From Sergeia podlipaevii (taxonomy: Eukaryota > Euglenozoa > Kinetoplastea > Trypanosomatida > Trypanosomatidae), in NCBI GenBank assembly GCA_030849805.1, contig JASANZ010002128.1, positions 1 to 50,646 of the forward strand: a stretch of 50,646 bases of DNA, written 5' to 3'. This document shows, in pieces, positions 10,165 through 19,935 of this stretch; the first letter of the stretch is position 1, and the number at the start of each line of letters is the position of its first letter. Made by a program: the position numbers and the translations under genes. The notes below the pieces were generated by a model. That model was given only the letters and a program-made list of their open reading frames with translations. It ran no database searches and was not told the origin of the DNA.

Positions 10165-11889
10165 TCAGCATATCTCCCTCTCCCTCCTAAGAGCCGGCAA
10201 CTCTGTTTTCACGTTCATCAGTCCCTCTTTCAATGAATTGATCACGGATGTGGCCCGCTGCAGCTCCGCTTGTTGCGACGCAATGTACTGCCGCGCAGAC
10301 ACCAAGTCCGACTCTAGCGTACTGGCTACATGCTGCAGTCGTTCATAGTCCCTGTAGAGCGCACAGTATCGATATTCATAAATGTCATTCGCAACAGGGG
10401 ACAATGAAGGCATAGCGGTTGCAACCATGGATGTTGACGATTTCTGTGTTGCTGTGGCGGCGTTCATGGACAGTGTGGCGTACTGAGCGTGAATTCGAGC
10501 CAGGTCAGCGCGTGATGCGTGTAGTTGCTGCTGTAGCAAGGCGTTTTCATCTCGATACCGCCCCATGAGCTCACTTGCATGCCGCTGCTCTTCCGCAGCA
10601 CGCCGCTCAAGCTCGCTAACCTGCACTGAGGTCAGCCTCGCCTGGTGTTGGGTGTGAAGAAGTTCTTCTGATGTCTGCGCAAGACGCACGTCTCGCTGCT
10701 GCAACGCATCATCATACATCCCCTTCAGCTCCTCTTCCTTCTTCTTCAGCTCCAGCTCAATACGCTGCACGGTGCTCTGGTTCTCACGCACGAGCGCGTG
10801 TAGCTTCTCGCCATGCTCGTGACTTAGGGACCGCAATCTCTCCTGCATCTTGTCCATTTCTACCTTGTACTCGCCTGCCTCGCGCTTCCGCGCCTCCTGC
10901 GCGTCCTGTAGCTGCGTACGAGTTTCCTTGAGTTGAGACTTGAGCACGCTGATTGTCTCTTGTGAGGCCTCATGCATGTCCCCTTTGACATCAGTTCCAG
11001 ATGAGTTCGGCTTTGCTCCTCCTACGCTTACTGATTGCGCGTCCCTGCGTGATGGCGCCTGTGCTGTCGAGACAAAGCCCATCTCGCCTCTAAGTCGTTC
11101 TATCTCGGCGCGCAGCTGCGCCGTTTCCTTCTCAGAGGTTTCCTTGAGATACTGAAGCGTTGCCTTCCATAGCTGGTCCGCCTGCCATGCCTCCTGCCTC
11201 GTCATGTGTTGCCACGGCTTCTCCAACGCTGACGCCTCAGGCGTGTGTGCAGCAGCAGGAATAGACGAGTCGCCGTTAGAGACATCACCTAGACGATCGC
11301 GCTCACCACTCATGCTAGAAGTCAGTAAATTATGCGACAGTGTTGCCGCTGCTGCCGTTGCAGGAGCTCGTGCTGACAGTCTTGGAGCTGTTTTCGTATC
11401 TTCTGGGGTGTAACTGTTCTGCTGGCGCGCAGAGATAGCCTCCCGCTCCTGTGATCGGGACTGCCGTTGGGAGAGTGCCTCTAGCGCGAGGCGGGCACTT
11501 GTTTCGTCCTGATGAAGCGAGGGCATGATCGGAGGAGGTGCTGCACCTACTGCTCTCGGTATGCTCACAATACCGCGCTTGTCTCGGTCCCACCGTGGTG
11601 TCGCCATAACCTGGGCGACGAACTCCTCCTGAGAAATAGAGCCGAAGATGCGGCTGTAGAGAGCACACCAGCGCTTTAAGCGTGGCTTACTTCGCGCTTC
11701 CCCATCGCTCTCACCGAAACACAGCGCGTGGCACAAAAAGCAGAAAGCCTCCTTGTAGGATGAAGAGGGAGAGACGACATAAAAATATCGCAGCTTCTCC
11801 TCTCGTGGCGCATCAGGGCGTGTCTCGTCTATGATAAAGTAAAAGATATCACCTGCACCGCTAGAGGTGGCGAGTTTCCCCAACTCCAT
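10165..11889 (-). CDS. Coiled-coil protein of unknown function
   Basis: 574 aa, ATG at 11889-11887, stop TGA. The first about 110 residues look globular (GDIFYFIIDETRPDAPREEK, LKRWCALYSRIFGSISQEEF), followed by a Pro/Ala/Ser-rich linker to about 225. From about 235 to the C terminus the sequence is dominated by charged heptads such as TAQLRAEIERLRGEMGF, VQRIELELKKKEEELKGMY and SELERRAAEEQRHASELMGR, interrupted near 470-505. Long parallel coiled coils of this kind are common in kinetoplastid cytoskeletal, basal-body and flagellar proteins, but nothing here assigns a specific structure. I do not recognise the N-terminal domain. Confidence 0.8.
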   Translation of the reverse strand: MELGKLATSSGAGDIFYFIIDETRPDAPREEKLRYFYVVSPSSSYKEAFCFLCHALCFGESDGEARSKPRLKRWCALYSRIFGSISQEEFVAQVMATPRWDRDKRGIVSIPRAVGAAPPPIMPSLHQDETSARLALEALSQRQSRSQEREAISARQQNSYTPEDTKTAPRLSARAPATAAAATLSHNLLTSSMSGERDRLGDVSNGDSSIPAAAHTPEASALEKPWQHMTRQEAWQADQLWKATLQYLKETSEKETAQLRAEIERLRGEMGFVSTAQAPSRRDAQSVSVGGAKPNSSGTDVKGDMHEASQETISVLKSQLKETRTQLQDAQEARKREAGEYKVEMDKMQERLRSLSHEHGEKLHALVRENQSTVQRIELELKKKEEELKGMYDDALQQRDVRLAQTSEELLHTQHQARLTSVQVSELERRAAEEQRHASELMGRYRDENALLQQQLHASRADLARIHAQYATLSMNAATATQKSSTSMVATAMPSLSPVANDIYEYRYCALYRDYERLQHVASTLESDLVSARQYIASQQAELQRATSVINSLKEGLMNVKTELPALRREREIC

Positions 11890-12362
11890 TGGCTACGTTT
11901 CCTTCACGTACTAAAAATATGATAATAATGATAGCAGTAACAACCGTGAATAACACTTACCGGCTGGAACTGCTTATAAGTAAGTAAATGAATAAATAAT
12001 AGTACAAAATGTTCCATGAACTGCTAATACAAATATATTTATATATACATATTACACAAGCGAAAAAGGAAAGAAAAGAAACAAAAAAAAGTTATAGTGA
12101 TGGTACATTGCATTATTGAATGTAAAAAAAAAACACACGAGGAAAGAAAAAAGAAAGCAACGTACCAACTCATCAATGGATCAATAAAGAGATAAATGTA
12201 ACCTTCACTACAAGAAAAAAAAATGAAAAAGTTCCATTTTTTTTTTTTTGTATTTATGTTTTGTGCACTTATGCACAATTCATACCTTAAGCAAAACAGA
12301 AAAAATAAAATCATAATTTGTGAAATAGTGGCCAATAAGCAAAGAAACCCCCCATTGAGCTA
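11890..12362. other. Intergenic region between EngB-like gene and coiled-coil gene
   Basis: AT-rich spacer with A/T homopolymers near 12125 and 12238. It holds the 3' UTR of the EngB-like gene and the acceptor of the coiled-coil gene; a weak candidate AG lies at 11911-11912 on the sense strand. Nothing else is seen. Confidence 0.55.
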
Positions 12363-14396
12363 TCATGAGGTGCCTTCATTGGAATCACCTTTGGCACTAT
12401 CAAGCTGTAGGGGCTCTGATAATTTGCTAGCCTCGTCCTCCACACCAGGCGGCCGCAACATCGCGATTGGAGCGCCATAACGCTTTGCCTCAAGGCTCCT
12501 GAGTTCTTGCGTCAACATTGGCATCTCAGGCGCTGGGTTGTCGCTGAGTGGCTGAATAGAGTCCTTCGTGGCGTACTGTGTCAAACGAACACCTAGTTGT
12601 CTACCCCCGCTGCGCTCATAATACGCCTCGCGACTGCCAAGAAAGGTCCATGGCTCAGGATGCATTTGTGTGTCCACAATATCAGGAAAGAAGGGGATCG
12701 TATACGGCTTCAAAAGATATGCAAGTGGGCGATCCGCTTCATAGCGGCCCTTGCCAGAAGCCTTGCGGATACCCACGTTAGGCCTCCGAAAGTACATGTC
12801 AGCTCGCGGCGCGACAAAGTACGGCTGCGAGAGGTACGGGTTGTGTGGGTCCTCCGGACAGCGCATGATGTTGGACTTGGGGTGCTTCGTAGGGATCACA
12901 TTCTCAGGCCACAGCAGCGGGTTCCGCCATGGGCTGGTTTGTTCTACGTAAGTCATAAGCTCTGCATTCTGCGCCTTCTTCGCGATGCTGGCATAGGCAA
13001 GCTGCTTCTCAGGATTGTTCTCAAAGACTACTGCTATCGACTTGCCATCCCCAACGCATGCTAAAGCGCTGGCAACAGCTTCTTGATCCAATCTGTCTTG
13101 CTTCGCGTGTTCTTCAGCAGCTTCTGCCCTGGCTGCTTCCACGTCAACCTCGAAGCTGCCCAACATGGCCGGATTATGAGCTGAAATGGAAAGTGAGGAA
13201 GGGGTAGTAGCTGTTCTAGTCTCATTGTCCACTACCGTCCCCTCCTTGTGGCCACTACTGTGAGCAGCGGCATTATTGGTATCAGACACCACGCTCTTGC
13301 TTTGCGCAGCGTCAAGTTGCAGCAGTCCTGCCTTTCCTCCCTCTTCTTCCTCCTCCAAGCGGAGTTGCGCATTCCACTCGTGCAGCTCGTCATCCACCTG
13401 GGTAGGCGCAATGGGCAGCTGCCGTACTGTCGCCAACTCCTTCTGCGAGAAGAGACGCTCAGACAGCCGCTTCGCTTCTGTGTACGTGAGGCGTTCGGTG
13501 GGTAATGCATGCAAGCAATTCATCGCCATGTCAAACCGCAGCGTATCGATACCACCCATTCTGTACGCACTCGTCACGATCACAGGGTGATGTATCTCGT
13601 TGAACATAAGTTCTTTTCGAATATCCTCAAGACGGAAACAGTTCTTCGCCCTTGGGTTATCACTGAGCTCCTCCGCCTTGGTGAGAACAATGGTAAAGTT
13701 CGGCACCTCGCGGGACAAAAACCGCAGCATGTCCATGTCTTGCACACACACGCCATTTTTATAGTGAACGTCCATGCAGTAGTAAAGCATCTTCAGACTA
13801 GGCTGAAACTGCACGAAATTGCGGAGTAGAACAGCATGCTGGAGTACTGTAGACCACGGCACGCAGGTCCCGCCGTAGCCGGGGAGATCAACAATGTTGA
13901 ACACATCACCAACGTTAAAGAAGTTCATCGCATCACGACGAAGCTGCCTGTTCGATCTACTCACCTCGCTCGGCGATCGAAACAATGACCGCAGTAACGA
14001 CGTCTTGCCCACTTTCCCTCGTCCAGCAAGCGCCACAAGAGGAGTTGCGGGGTTGCCGTCAGGGACGTAGCTCACATTCATCGCACTTCCCATGTGCCGA
14101 TGACCTTTGGAGAAGATTTGATCCGCAAGTTGCGCGAGCACCAGATCACGCGCGTTGGACGTGGACGTAATTGCGTCCTTCATGTGTTCCGTCTTGGCGA
14201 ACACATCACGGGCACGAGCGAGACGCTGTCGCTTGCGCCGCTCCACCTTCAACTTTTGAGCTAACTGACCAGGTCTGCGAATACCTTTGGTACCGACTGT
14301 GCGCGTGGCTGTGCTCTCTGTCAAAGACCCTGCGCCTGCCCCGCCATGAGAGGCTCCACTCACAGAGCAGCGTCTCAGAAGTGTGCGCAATAGCAT
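12363..14396 (-). CDS. Mitochondrial EngB (YihA)-type GTPase
   Basis: 677 aa from the ATG at 14396-14394, which lies 35 nt after a good splice acceptor. The N terminus (MLLRTLLRRCSVSGASHGG) is a typical mitochondrial presequence. A TrmE-Era-EngA-EngB-Septin GTPase domain spans about 115-290: G1 GRGKVGKTS at 125-133, G3 DLPGYG at 170-175 (the EngB hallmark), G4-like TKAE at 239-242 and G5 TSA at 275-277. The G2 Thr is apparently replaced by Arg and the G4 Asp by Glu. About 370 residues of extension follow, with a Glu-rich linker and a C-terminal part ending in RYGAPIAMLRPPG. EngB proteins assist large ribosomal subunit assembly, and a mitochondrial EngB is known among trypanosome mitoribosome assembly factors. 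That role is inferred here. Confidence 0.88.
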   Translation of the reverse strand: MLLRTLLRRCSVSGASHGGAGAGSLTESTATRTVGTKGIRRPGQLAQKLKVERRKRQRLARARDVFAKTEHMKDAITSTSNARDLVLAQLADQIFSKGHRHMGSAMNVSYVPDGNPATPLVALAGRGKVGKTSLLRSLFRSPSEVSRSNRQLRRDAMNFFNVGDVFNIVDLPGYGGTCVPWSTVLQHAVLLRNFVQFQPSLKMLYYCMDVHYKNGVCVQDMDMLRFLSREVPNFTIVLTKAEELSDNPRAKNCFRLEDIRKELMFNEIHHPVIVTSAYRMGGIDTLRFDMAMNCLHALPTERLTYTEAKRLSERLFSQKELATVRQLPIAPTQVDDELHEWNAQLRLEEEEEGGKAGLLQLDAAQSKSVVSDTNNAAAHSSGHKEGTVVDNETRTATTPSSLSISAHNPAMLGSFEVDVEAARAEAAEEHAKQDRLDQEAVASALACVGDGKSIAVVFENNPEKQLAYASIAKKAQNAELMTYVEQTSPWRNPLLWPENVIPTKHPKSNIMRCPEDPHNPYLSQPYFVAPRADMYFRRPNVGIRKASGKGRYEADRPLAYLLKPYTIPFFPDIVDTQMHPEPWTFLGSREAYYERSGGRQLGVRLTQYATKDSIQPLSDNPAPEMPMLTQELRSLEAKRYGAPIAMLRPPGVEDEASKLSEPLQLDSAKGDSNEGTS

Positions 14397-15057
14397 TATT
14401 TTCTTTTCAAGAGTTTCTCCGAGTAGCAGTACTACAAGAAAAAAAAGGTTTCAGGCGCACACACACATACAGTTGGAGAAGCACCCGAATGTACCTACAC
14501 TAGCTCTAAACACACGTAACTAGAGAGAAGGACAGTGTGTGCGCGTTTCGCAATAGGTTGTTACTAAACACATCAAAACAGAAGGAGAAAAAAAAATGGT
14601 AAAATGAAAGCCCAAAATAGATGCTAGATGTGCAATATAGTGTCATTTAATATAATTTCGCATGCAAACACACAATCAAAGCTATAATTGCCCTAAAGGT
14701 GCAGCGCTAACATTTAATCAGCATCACTAGGGAAAACGAAAGGTCAAAGGAGAAGGGGGGGGGGAGCCCAGTTCCTTTTCACTCTTTGCATATATATATA
14801 TTCAAATTTGGTTTCTCTATCTTCAAACAATACCACGCATAGAAATACGACAAATATTTTTCTGTACATATTCACAAACAAAAACAGACACACACACACA
14901 AAGATACAAACAAACAAAAAAGGACTTCATATTACATGTAATATCTCTCCGAAAACAGCGCCAGACTCAATCAGTCGACCACCAATCATATATATTTAAA
15001 GAAAATAATAGTTATAAAACATTCCACTTTCCTCTATCATTGAGTGAAGTCAATTCC
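14397..15057. other. Intergenic region between DPY30/IQ gene and EngB-like gene
   Basis: AT-rich spacer. It includes a run of ten G (14755-14764, C on the sense strand), a CA-rich stretch near 14888-14900 and a 16-bp perfect palindrome at 14929-14944. It should contain the 3' UTR of the DPY30/IQ gene. No coding or RNA gene is apparent. Confidence 0.6.
14432..14450 (-). promoter_or_regulatory. Spliced-leader acceptor, EngB-like gene
   Basis: The sense strand reads CCTTTTTTTTCTTGTAG, with AG at plus 14432-14433. The 5' UTR would be 35 nt. Confidence 0.6.
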
Positions 15058-18000
15058 CTACCATGCTCCAAAGCAGATGTACTCCTCGCTGTCCCATCGT
15101 CGCAGCCAGTTGCTGTATCGCATGTGGCACACGTCCGGGCAGCACTCTGGGCGTGTCTTCCATGGATCAATCGTCTCTATCCACCCGACTGTGCTGAGAC
15201 TCTTCACAAAGAACGCAAACGACGGCAAAGAAAACTGCTTATCAGGGAGTAGCGCGTCGCGCGTAAAGGGAAGACACAAAAAGAGTTCCACCAGGACCAG
15301 AAGACAGTAATGTTCCGTCAACTGCACAGTTCGAGTAATCAACTTCCGGCATGTCTGTGCATTTGGCTCACACTCTGCGCGCGCCACAAGAGCAGCAATC
15401 TGCACAAGATAGTCCACCGACGAGCATTCGGCAATGCGAGAATGCGTACGGCTGAGACACTCGTCCAACTTGACACCACTCGACTTTTCCAACCCAAGCA
15501 GCGATGTATAGAATTCTTCGAGGAAGCCCAAGTGTACGTCCGTGGTGTAGGCGTCCGTGCGGTGGACCTCAAAGACAGGCCTTCGCTCTACAACACTATA
15601 GCCGCTTTCAAGTGTTGCGCATCTCTTGCTACGAGCAACTGGTGCTGCAGCGATCGCAGTATTAGAACCATTTCCGAGTATTTCTAAAATGCTCTCTGAC
15701 TGCGGGTCGCCCCCACTGACCAAACTTCTACCACCACCACCACCGCCGCCAGTCTTCACCTCCATAACATTCGTAGCGGCGGCCTTTTGCCTCGCTATCG
15801 CATTTGTTGCCATGGCAGCTGCAACCACATAGAATGACTGAGAAGGAGCTTCGCAGGCGAGAACAACCGCATCCCCCACCTTCAGTTGCGCAATACACAC
15901 TTCAAGATACTCATGGAAGCGAGACACCCACTTGTCGAAGCACGCGGGAACCAAAAAAGGTCGCACCGTTTCCATCACAATGCCCTGGACCCGCTCTGGC
16001 ACCACCACAGTCGCCATGTGCATGAGGGTTGCCACATCAGGAAGAGGAGGCCAATTGACTTCCACTTCGTCCCTTTCTACATCCCCCGCCGCTCCACCAG
16101 CAGCATTGACCTCAGACTGGCCGCCGCCCACAAGTGGACTTATGGCAAGGCGAGTAGAGGTTACGGAAGACGACCACCCTGGTGACACCCCTGCTGACTC
16201 CTTCATGCCAAAAACAGATGAATGGCAGTGCACGGTGCTGGTACCGCTGCAGTTAGCGCGCGAAAGAACAGGCTGTATCATCGCACTGGTCACGCCTCCT
16301 GCGCGTCCGCCTGATATTCGCAAGGAAGACAACGTAGCACTGCCTAGACTGGCTATACTCACGTGGTCGCCAATGCGCTGCGGCTGGGAATGATGCTCAT
16401 CGTCTTTGCACAAACGAAACTCCCTGCTCACGAGGAGACTGTGGTCAAAGCAGTGGTAATACTGATAAATCTCTGCACACTTCATGGCCTTCTCCACTTC
16501 ATTAGGCAGGTGAAAGTACCGCAGCACACCATGAGACGCTATCTCCGCCTCAATCAACTTAGCCAGTGCGTCATCTTCTCCGACCAGCGAGGTACCCGCA
16601 AACTCCAGTAGCAACGTGGAGCCGTAGCCACCAGCACCGCCATCAATCCTGCATGGTACGGCAGCAGCAGAAGTAGATGAGGCCACACATGAAGAAAATG
16701 TCTGTACCGTATTCTTATGCCCGTTGGTCAGCTGCTGCTCGCCTTTCATATTGAGTTCGTGTGCAGCTGAATCTCCTGCGGCATCCTCCTCCGCGGACGT
16801 AGCTGGCGGTAGGGTAGAACCCAGGCATGGAGCACCCTCCAGGCCAATAAAAGACACCGAGTCCATTCCATCCTGTGCCGCCAGTGTCGCAGCTGCCTCG
16901 TCCATTCCACGACGAAGGACGAACTCATCGTAGTTGGGGCGTCCTTCCACTGTTTGAGTGCTGCCTCGTGGTGCCACTACAAATGAATAGCCACTAACAT
17001 ACACGACAGGATGTGGAGCCAGAGACCACCATTTCACGTTCAGCATACTTCTGCCGCCGGTGCCACCGCTGCCGGCTGAGTCTCTCGCGTTCGTGGCAGT
17101 ATCCGAGAGTTCATCAAAGACACAGCCAGCAAGGGCAGTCTCCTCACTATCATGATCATCATCGCTTGCTGCTGCTGTTGCTGTTGCTGTAGTTGTGGGG
17201 ACTTCAGTTGATGTCATCGATGCAATCATATCTTGCTTAATCAACTCCAGTGCTGCAATCCACTGAAACACGGACGGTGCCGCTGGCACTGCGTACACGC
17301 AAGGAGCAACACACTTCACCAAAGATGGACCGCTCTGCAGTTTGGAAGCCTGTTGGTCTTCATTGACACCTAGCAACTTTCTACAAAAATCCTTTCCATC
17401 CTTCCGCTTGGCGGGGTTGCCAGGCGCGGCGGTAAAGGAATTGGTGAGCTGCGACCCTGCCAGCAGCAGACGATCATAGTGGAGTGTTTGCTCATCAAAC
17501 GCAGAAACTGGTAACATAAGCCTCTTTATTGATAATTGTAAACCTCCCTGTAGCCGCTGTTGTTGCCGAAGCCGGAGCCCATACGCCGCGAGCTCCACTC
17601 GAGACACAAAGTGTGGCTGAGAAAACCACCCAAACACGTCTGAGTGGTGCGCGCGCATGAAGGCGGAGAAGGTGAGCGTGTCGTACGTGAGCTGGCGGCG
17701 GTGGTACAGCTCAGTGTAGGCCACGTGCAGCAGGCTGAGCACAGCGGACTTTATCATATCATACGCCCGGCGCTGCAGCATGGACATGCCACTGCACTGT
17801 CGTTGTAGCTGCATCGCATCCTCCATCTGTGTGCAGTTGGCGAGTCTCGCACACTCCAGAAGCCGGCGCAGCGGGTTGAAGTGAGGTGGTGGTTCGAGAA
17901 AGCGTAGAGGCGGAACCAGCAGCTTCTCCTGTACCCAACCTTCACTCTCACTTTCACCGTCCTCTTCAAAGGTAGCTGGAAGTACGTTACGAACGGGGCG

Positions 18001-19935
18001 GTACACCGTCAGCGTGCGTGGAGCTGGTGGCAAGCTCTGAGGATAATTACCAAATACTTCACCATGTGTATTGGAGAGACGGCGTAGGCAGAGACGGATC
18101 ATTGGTGGAACGTCAGGGTGATACTCTTCATCAAAGTAGAGAGAGCTTACGCGCTTTTCTCCTTGACCATCACCAGCTTTACGATGCAGCAGCCTATTCC
18201 TGTATGCTGAACGTACTTTCCTTCCTCTAACAATCGTCTGAATGCGAGTAACAGCGCGGACGCGCAGCAAGCGTACAATCTCCAAGAAGGCGGTGTCTTC
18301 ACACTGTCTGCGGTGCTCTCTAGCAGCAATGACGTCTTTCTTCAGCTCGGAACGCTGCGGGTCATTCTGAGACTCCACAGAGCGATGGCTTTGTGTCGCT
18401 GTGCTGCGGGCACTCACAGAGAGCGTGGCGGGGGTAGACGTACGACTTACAGCCTTTACCGTTCCGGTCGTCAGCTCGTTAGGTCGTGGCGTAGACGCAG
18501 AGCTGCGTCTTGGTGCAATCGTGACGACTGTGCTGCTGGCCCCGCGCATAGTGGTGAGTTGGGGAGACAGTGAGCGCGGTTGGTTTCTGCCCCGACGAGT
18601 TAAGTTCCGCTTTGCCGCGCCACGGTTCTCGTTGCGCTCTTCGCGACGGCGGTGGACCTCGGTCCAGTAGTTGGCGCAGAACGTCAAATTGTGTGCTCGG
18701 TCGCGCGCCAAATTGTCGTCACGCATGGCGGCAAGTTTTGTGCGCTGAGTGCGGTCATAGTAAGGCAGTAGCGCTGCAACCACTCGAGACAGGGTGAGGG
18801 ACGCGCTTTGCCGATTGAAGGAGATGAAGAGCACGGATGGAGGTTCTCTGTAAGGCGACTTGATGGGATCTAAGACATCACCGTAGTGTCTGCGCTCCGT
18901 GAATTTCATCAGCTCAGGATGCATCACAGCACGAAAGGCGGTATCAATGCAGTCAAAGACATCCAAGTAATTCTTCTGTAACGCTGGAAGTACGACAAGA
19001 CGGCGGCGGCTGTTAAACATTTCGTTGCTCTGTCGCTGTGCCGCCCTTGCGGAGTCGCAAGGGTGCACCTGGCCACTCTGAAGGCTGCCGGATTGCATAC
19101 TTGCAGCATTGACGTCCATCTCCGCGCTCTCACGCGCGCTGCTTGTGTTAGCAGTATGGGACACTGAGAAGTCACTGCCAATCACTGCGCTGCAAAAGGC
19201 CTCCTCCACAGTCTGCAAGTCTCCGCCTAGCCGATCTCGTAGCAACTGAAGTGCCTTCGCGGTGTAGTCCTCTCCTTTTGACGGAACTGGTGCTTCGCCG
19301 TTGCCGCTGCGACGATGAAGCTGAAGTTGCTCTGTTAAAGAGACATAGTACGGAATGCCCTTGAGAAAGACCACCTCTGTTGGCGCCGCTGGAGGCTCCA
19401 CAATGACTAGTGTCGGGGTGGGTAGGTCTGTGTCCGGGTTGGGAATTGCGGAGGCCTCAAAGTGGTCTAGGGCAGTGTTCACTTCATACACGCTCGGTGC
19501 AACCATGTGCATCAAGGGAACACCAGGAAGCGTATCCGCGGGACTGCTCAATAGCGAAGCGGCAACCACCTCGCATGATACACCACCGGCAAAGCGAAAA
19601 AACATTCCTGACTTATCAGCAATTGAGTTGTCTACGCGCGCTGCGGATGCCTCCTCTCCTTCAGTATCGCCGCTGCCATTTTTTAACGGCGAAGATGACA
19701 CGCTCATCTCTTCCTTTGAGCTGCCTTCGCAGCCGTGAGTGCTCGTCTTGAGCTTTCGGATGTGCTCAGCGAGAAAGCGGACCGGGTCTGAAGGGCGTGT
19801 ACGCAGGCACTGCTCTACCGTCACGGTCACGTGGTCCTTGAACTCGCGGTCAAGATAGGACAACACCTCCATGTTGTACGCCTCCCCACTCGCAATCACG
19901 CGATCATTGTACTCAAGCTGGTAGGCAAGCACCAT
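15058..19935 (-). CDS. Giant DPY30/RIIa-motif and IQ-motif protein, probably flagellar
   Basis: 1625 aa from the ATG at 19935-19933, stop TAG. The frame is open 68 codons further, but that stretch encodes low-complexity Arg-Glu alternation from a GA repeat and lies upstream of a likely acceptor (AG near 19982-19983), so it is excluded. Residues about 25-60 (SYLDREFKDHVTVTVEQCL followed by RPSDPVRFLAEHI) fit the DPY-30/RIIa dimerisation-docking helix pair. A perfect IQ motif, IQTIVRGRKVR, lies near 562-575 and should bind calmodulin or a centrin-like light chain. A poly-Gly run occurs near 1405. The rest, including large conserved-looking blocks and several low-complexity linkers, is not recognised. 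DPY30/RIIa plus IQ is a common theme of radial-spoke and axonemal proteins, so flagellar location is an inference. Confidence 0.8.
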   Translation of the reverse strand: MVLAYQLEYNDRVIASGEAYNMEVLSYLDREFKDHVTVTVEQCLRTRPSDPVRFLAEHIRKLKTSTHGCEGSSKEEMSVSSSPLKNGSGDTEGEEASAARVDNSIADKSGMFFRFAGGVSCEVVAASLLSSPADTLPGVPLMHMVAPSVYEVNTALDHFEASAIPNPDTDLPTPTLVIVEPPAAPTEVVFLKGIPYYVSLTEQLQLHRRSGNGEAPVPSKGEDYTAKALQLLRDRLGGDLQTVEEAFCSAVIGSDFSVSHTANTSSARESAEMDVNAASMQSGSLQSGQVHPCDSARAAQRQSNEMFNSRRRLVVLPALQKNYLDVFDCIDTAFRAVMHPELMKFTERRHYGDVLDPIKSPYREPPSVLFISFNRQSASLTLSRVVAALLPYYDRTQRTKLAAMRDDNLARDRAHNLTFCANYWTEVHRRREERNENRGAAKRNLTRRGRNQPRSLSPQLTTMRGASSTVVTIAPRRSSASTPRPNELTTGTVKAVSRTSTPATLSVSARSTATQSHRSVESQNDPQRSELKKDVIAAREHRRQCEDTAFLEIVRLLRVRAVTRIQTIVRGRKVRSAYRNRLLHRKAGDGQGEKRVSSLYFDEEYHPDVPPMIRLCLRRLSNTHGEVFGNYPQSLPPAPRTLTVYRPVRNVLPATFEEDGESESEGWVQEKLLVPPLRFLEPPPHFNPLRRLLECARLANCTQMEDAMQLQRQCSGMSMLQRRAYDMIKSAVLSLLHVAYTELYHRRQLTYDTLTFSAFMRAHHSDVFGWFSQPHFVSRVELAAYGLRLRQQQRLQGGLQLSIKRLMLPVSAFDEQTLHYDRLLLAGSQLTNSFTAAPGNPAKRKDGKDFCRKLLGVNEDQQASKLQSGPSLVKCVAPCVYAVPAAPSVFQWIAALELIKQDMIASMTSTEVPTTTATATAAASDDDHDSEETALAGCVFDELSDTATNARDSAGSGGTGGRSMLNVKWWSLAPHPVVYVSGYSFVVAPRGSTQTVEGRPNYDEFVLRRGMDEAAATLAAQDGMDSVSFIGLEGAPCLGSTLPPATSAEEDAAGDSAAHELNMKGEQQLTNGHKNTVQTFSSCVASSTSAAAVPCRIDGGAGGYGSTLLLEFAGTSLVGEDDALAKLIEAEIASHGVLRYFHLPNEVEKAMKCAEIYQYYHCFDHSLLVSREFRLCKDDEHHSQPQRIGDHVSIASLGSATLSSLRISGGRAGGVTSAMIQPVLSRANCSGTSTVHCHSSVFGMKESAGVSPGWSSSVTSTRLAISPLVGGGQSEVNAAGGAAGDVERDEVEVNWPPLPDVATLMHMATVVVPERVQGIVMETVRPFLVPACFDKWVSRFHEYLEVCIAQLKVGDAVVLACEAPSQSFYVVAAAMATNAIARQKAAATNVMEVKTGGGGGGGRSLVSGGDPQSESILEILGNGSNTAIAAAPVARSKRCATLESGYSVVERRPVFEVHRTDAYTTDVHLGFLEEFYTSLLGLEKSSGVKLDECLSRTHSRIAECSSVDYLVQIAALVARAECEPNAQTCRKLITRTVQLTEHYCLLVLVELFLCLPFTRDALLPDKQFSLPSFAFFVKSLSTVGWIETIDPWKTRPECCPDVCHMRYSNWLRRWDSEEYICFGAW

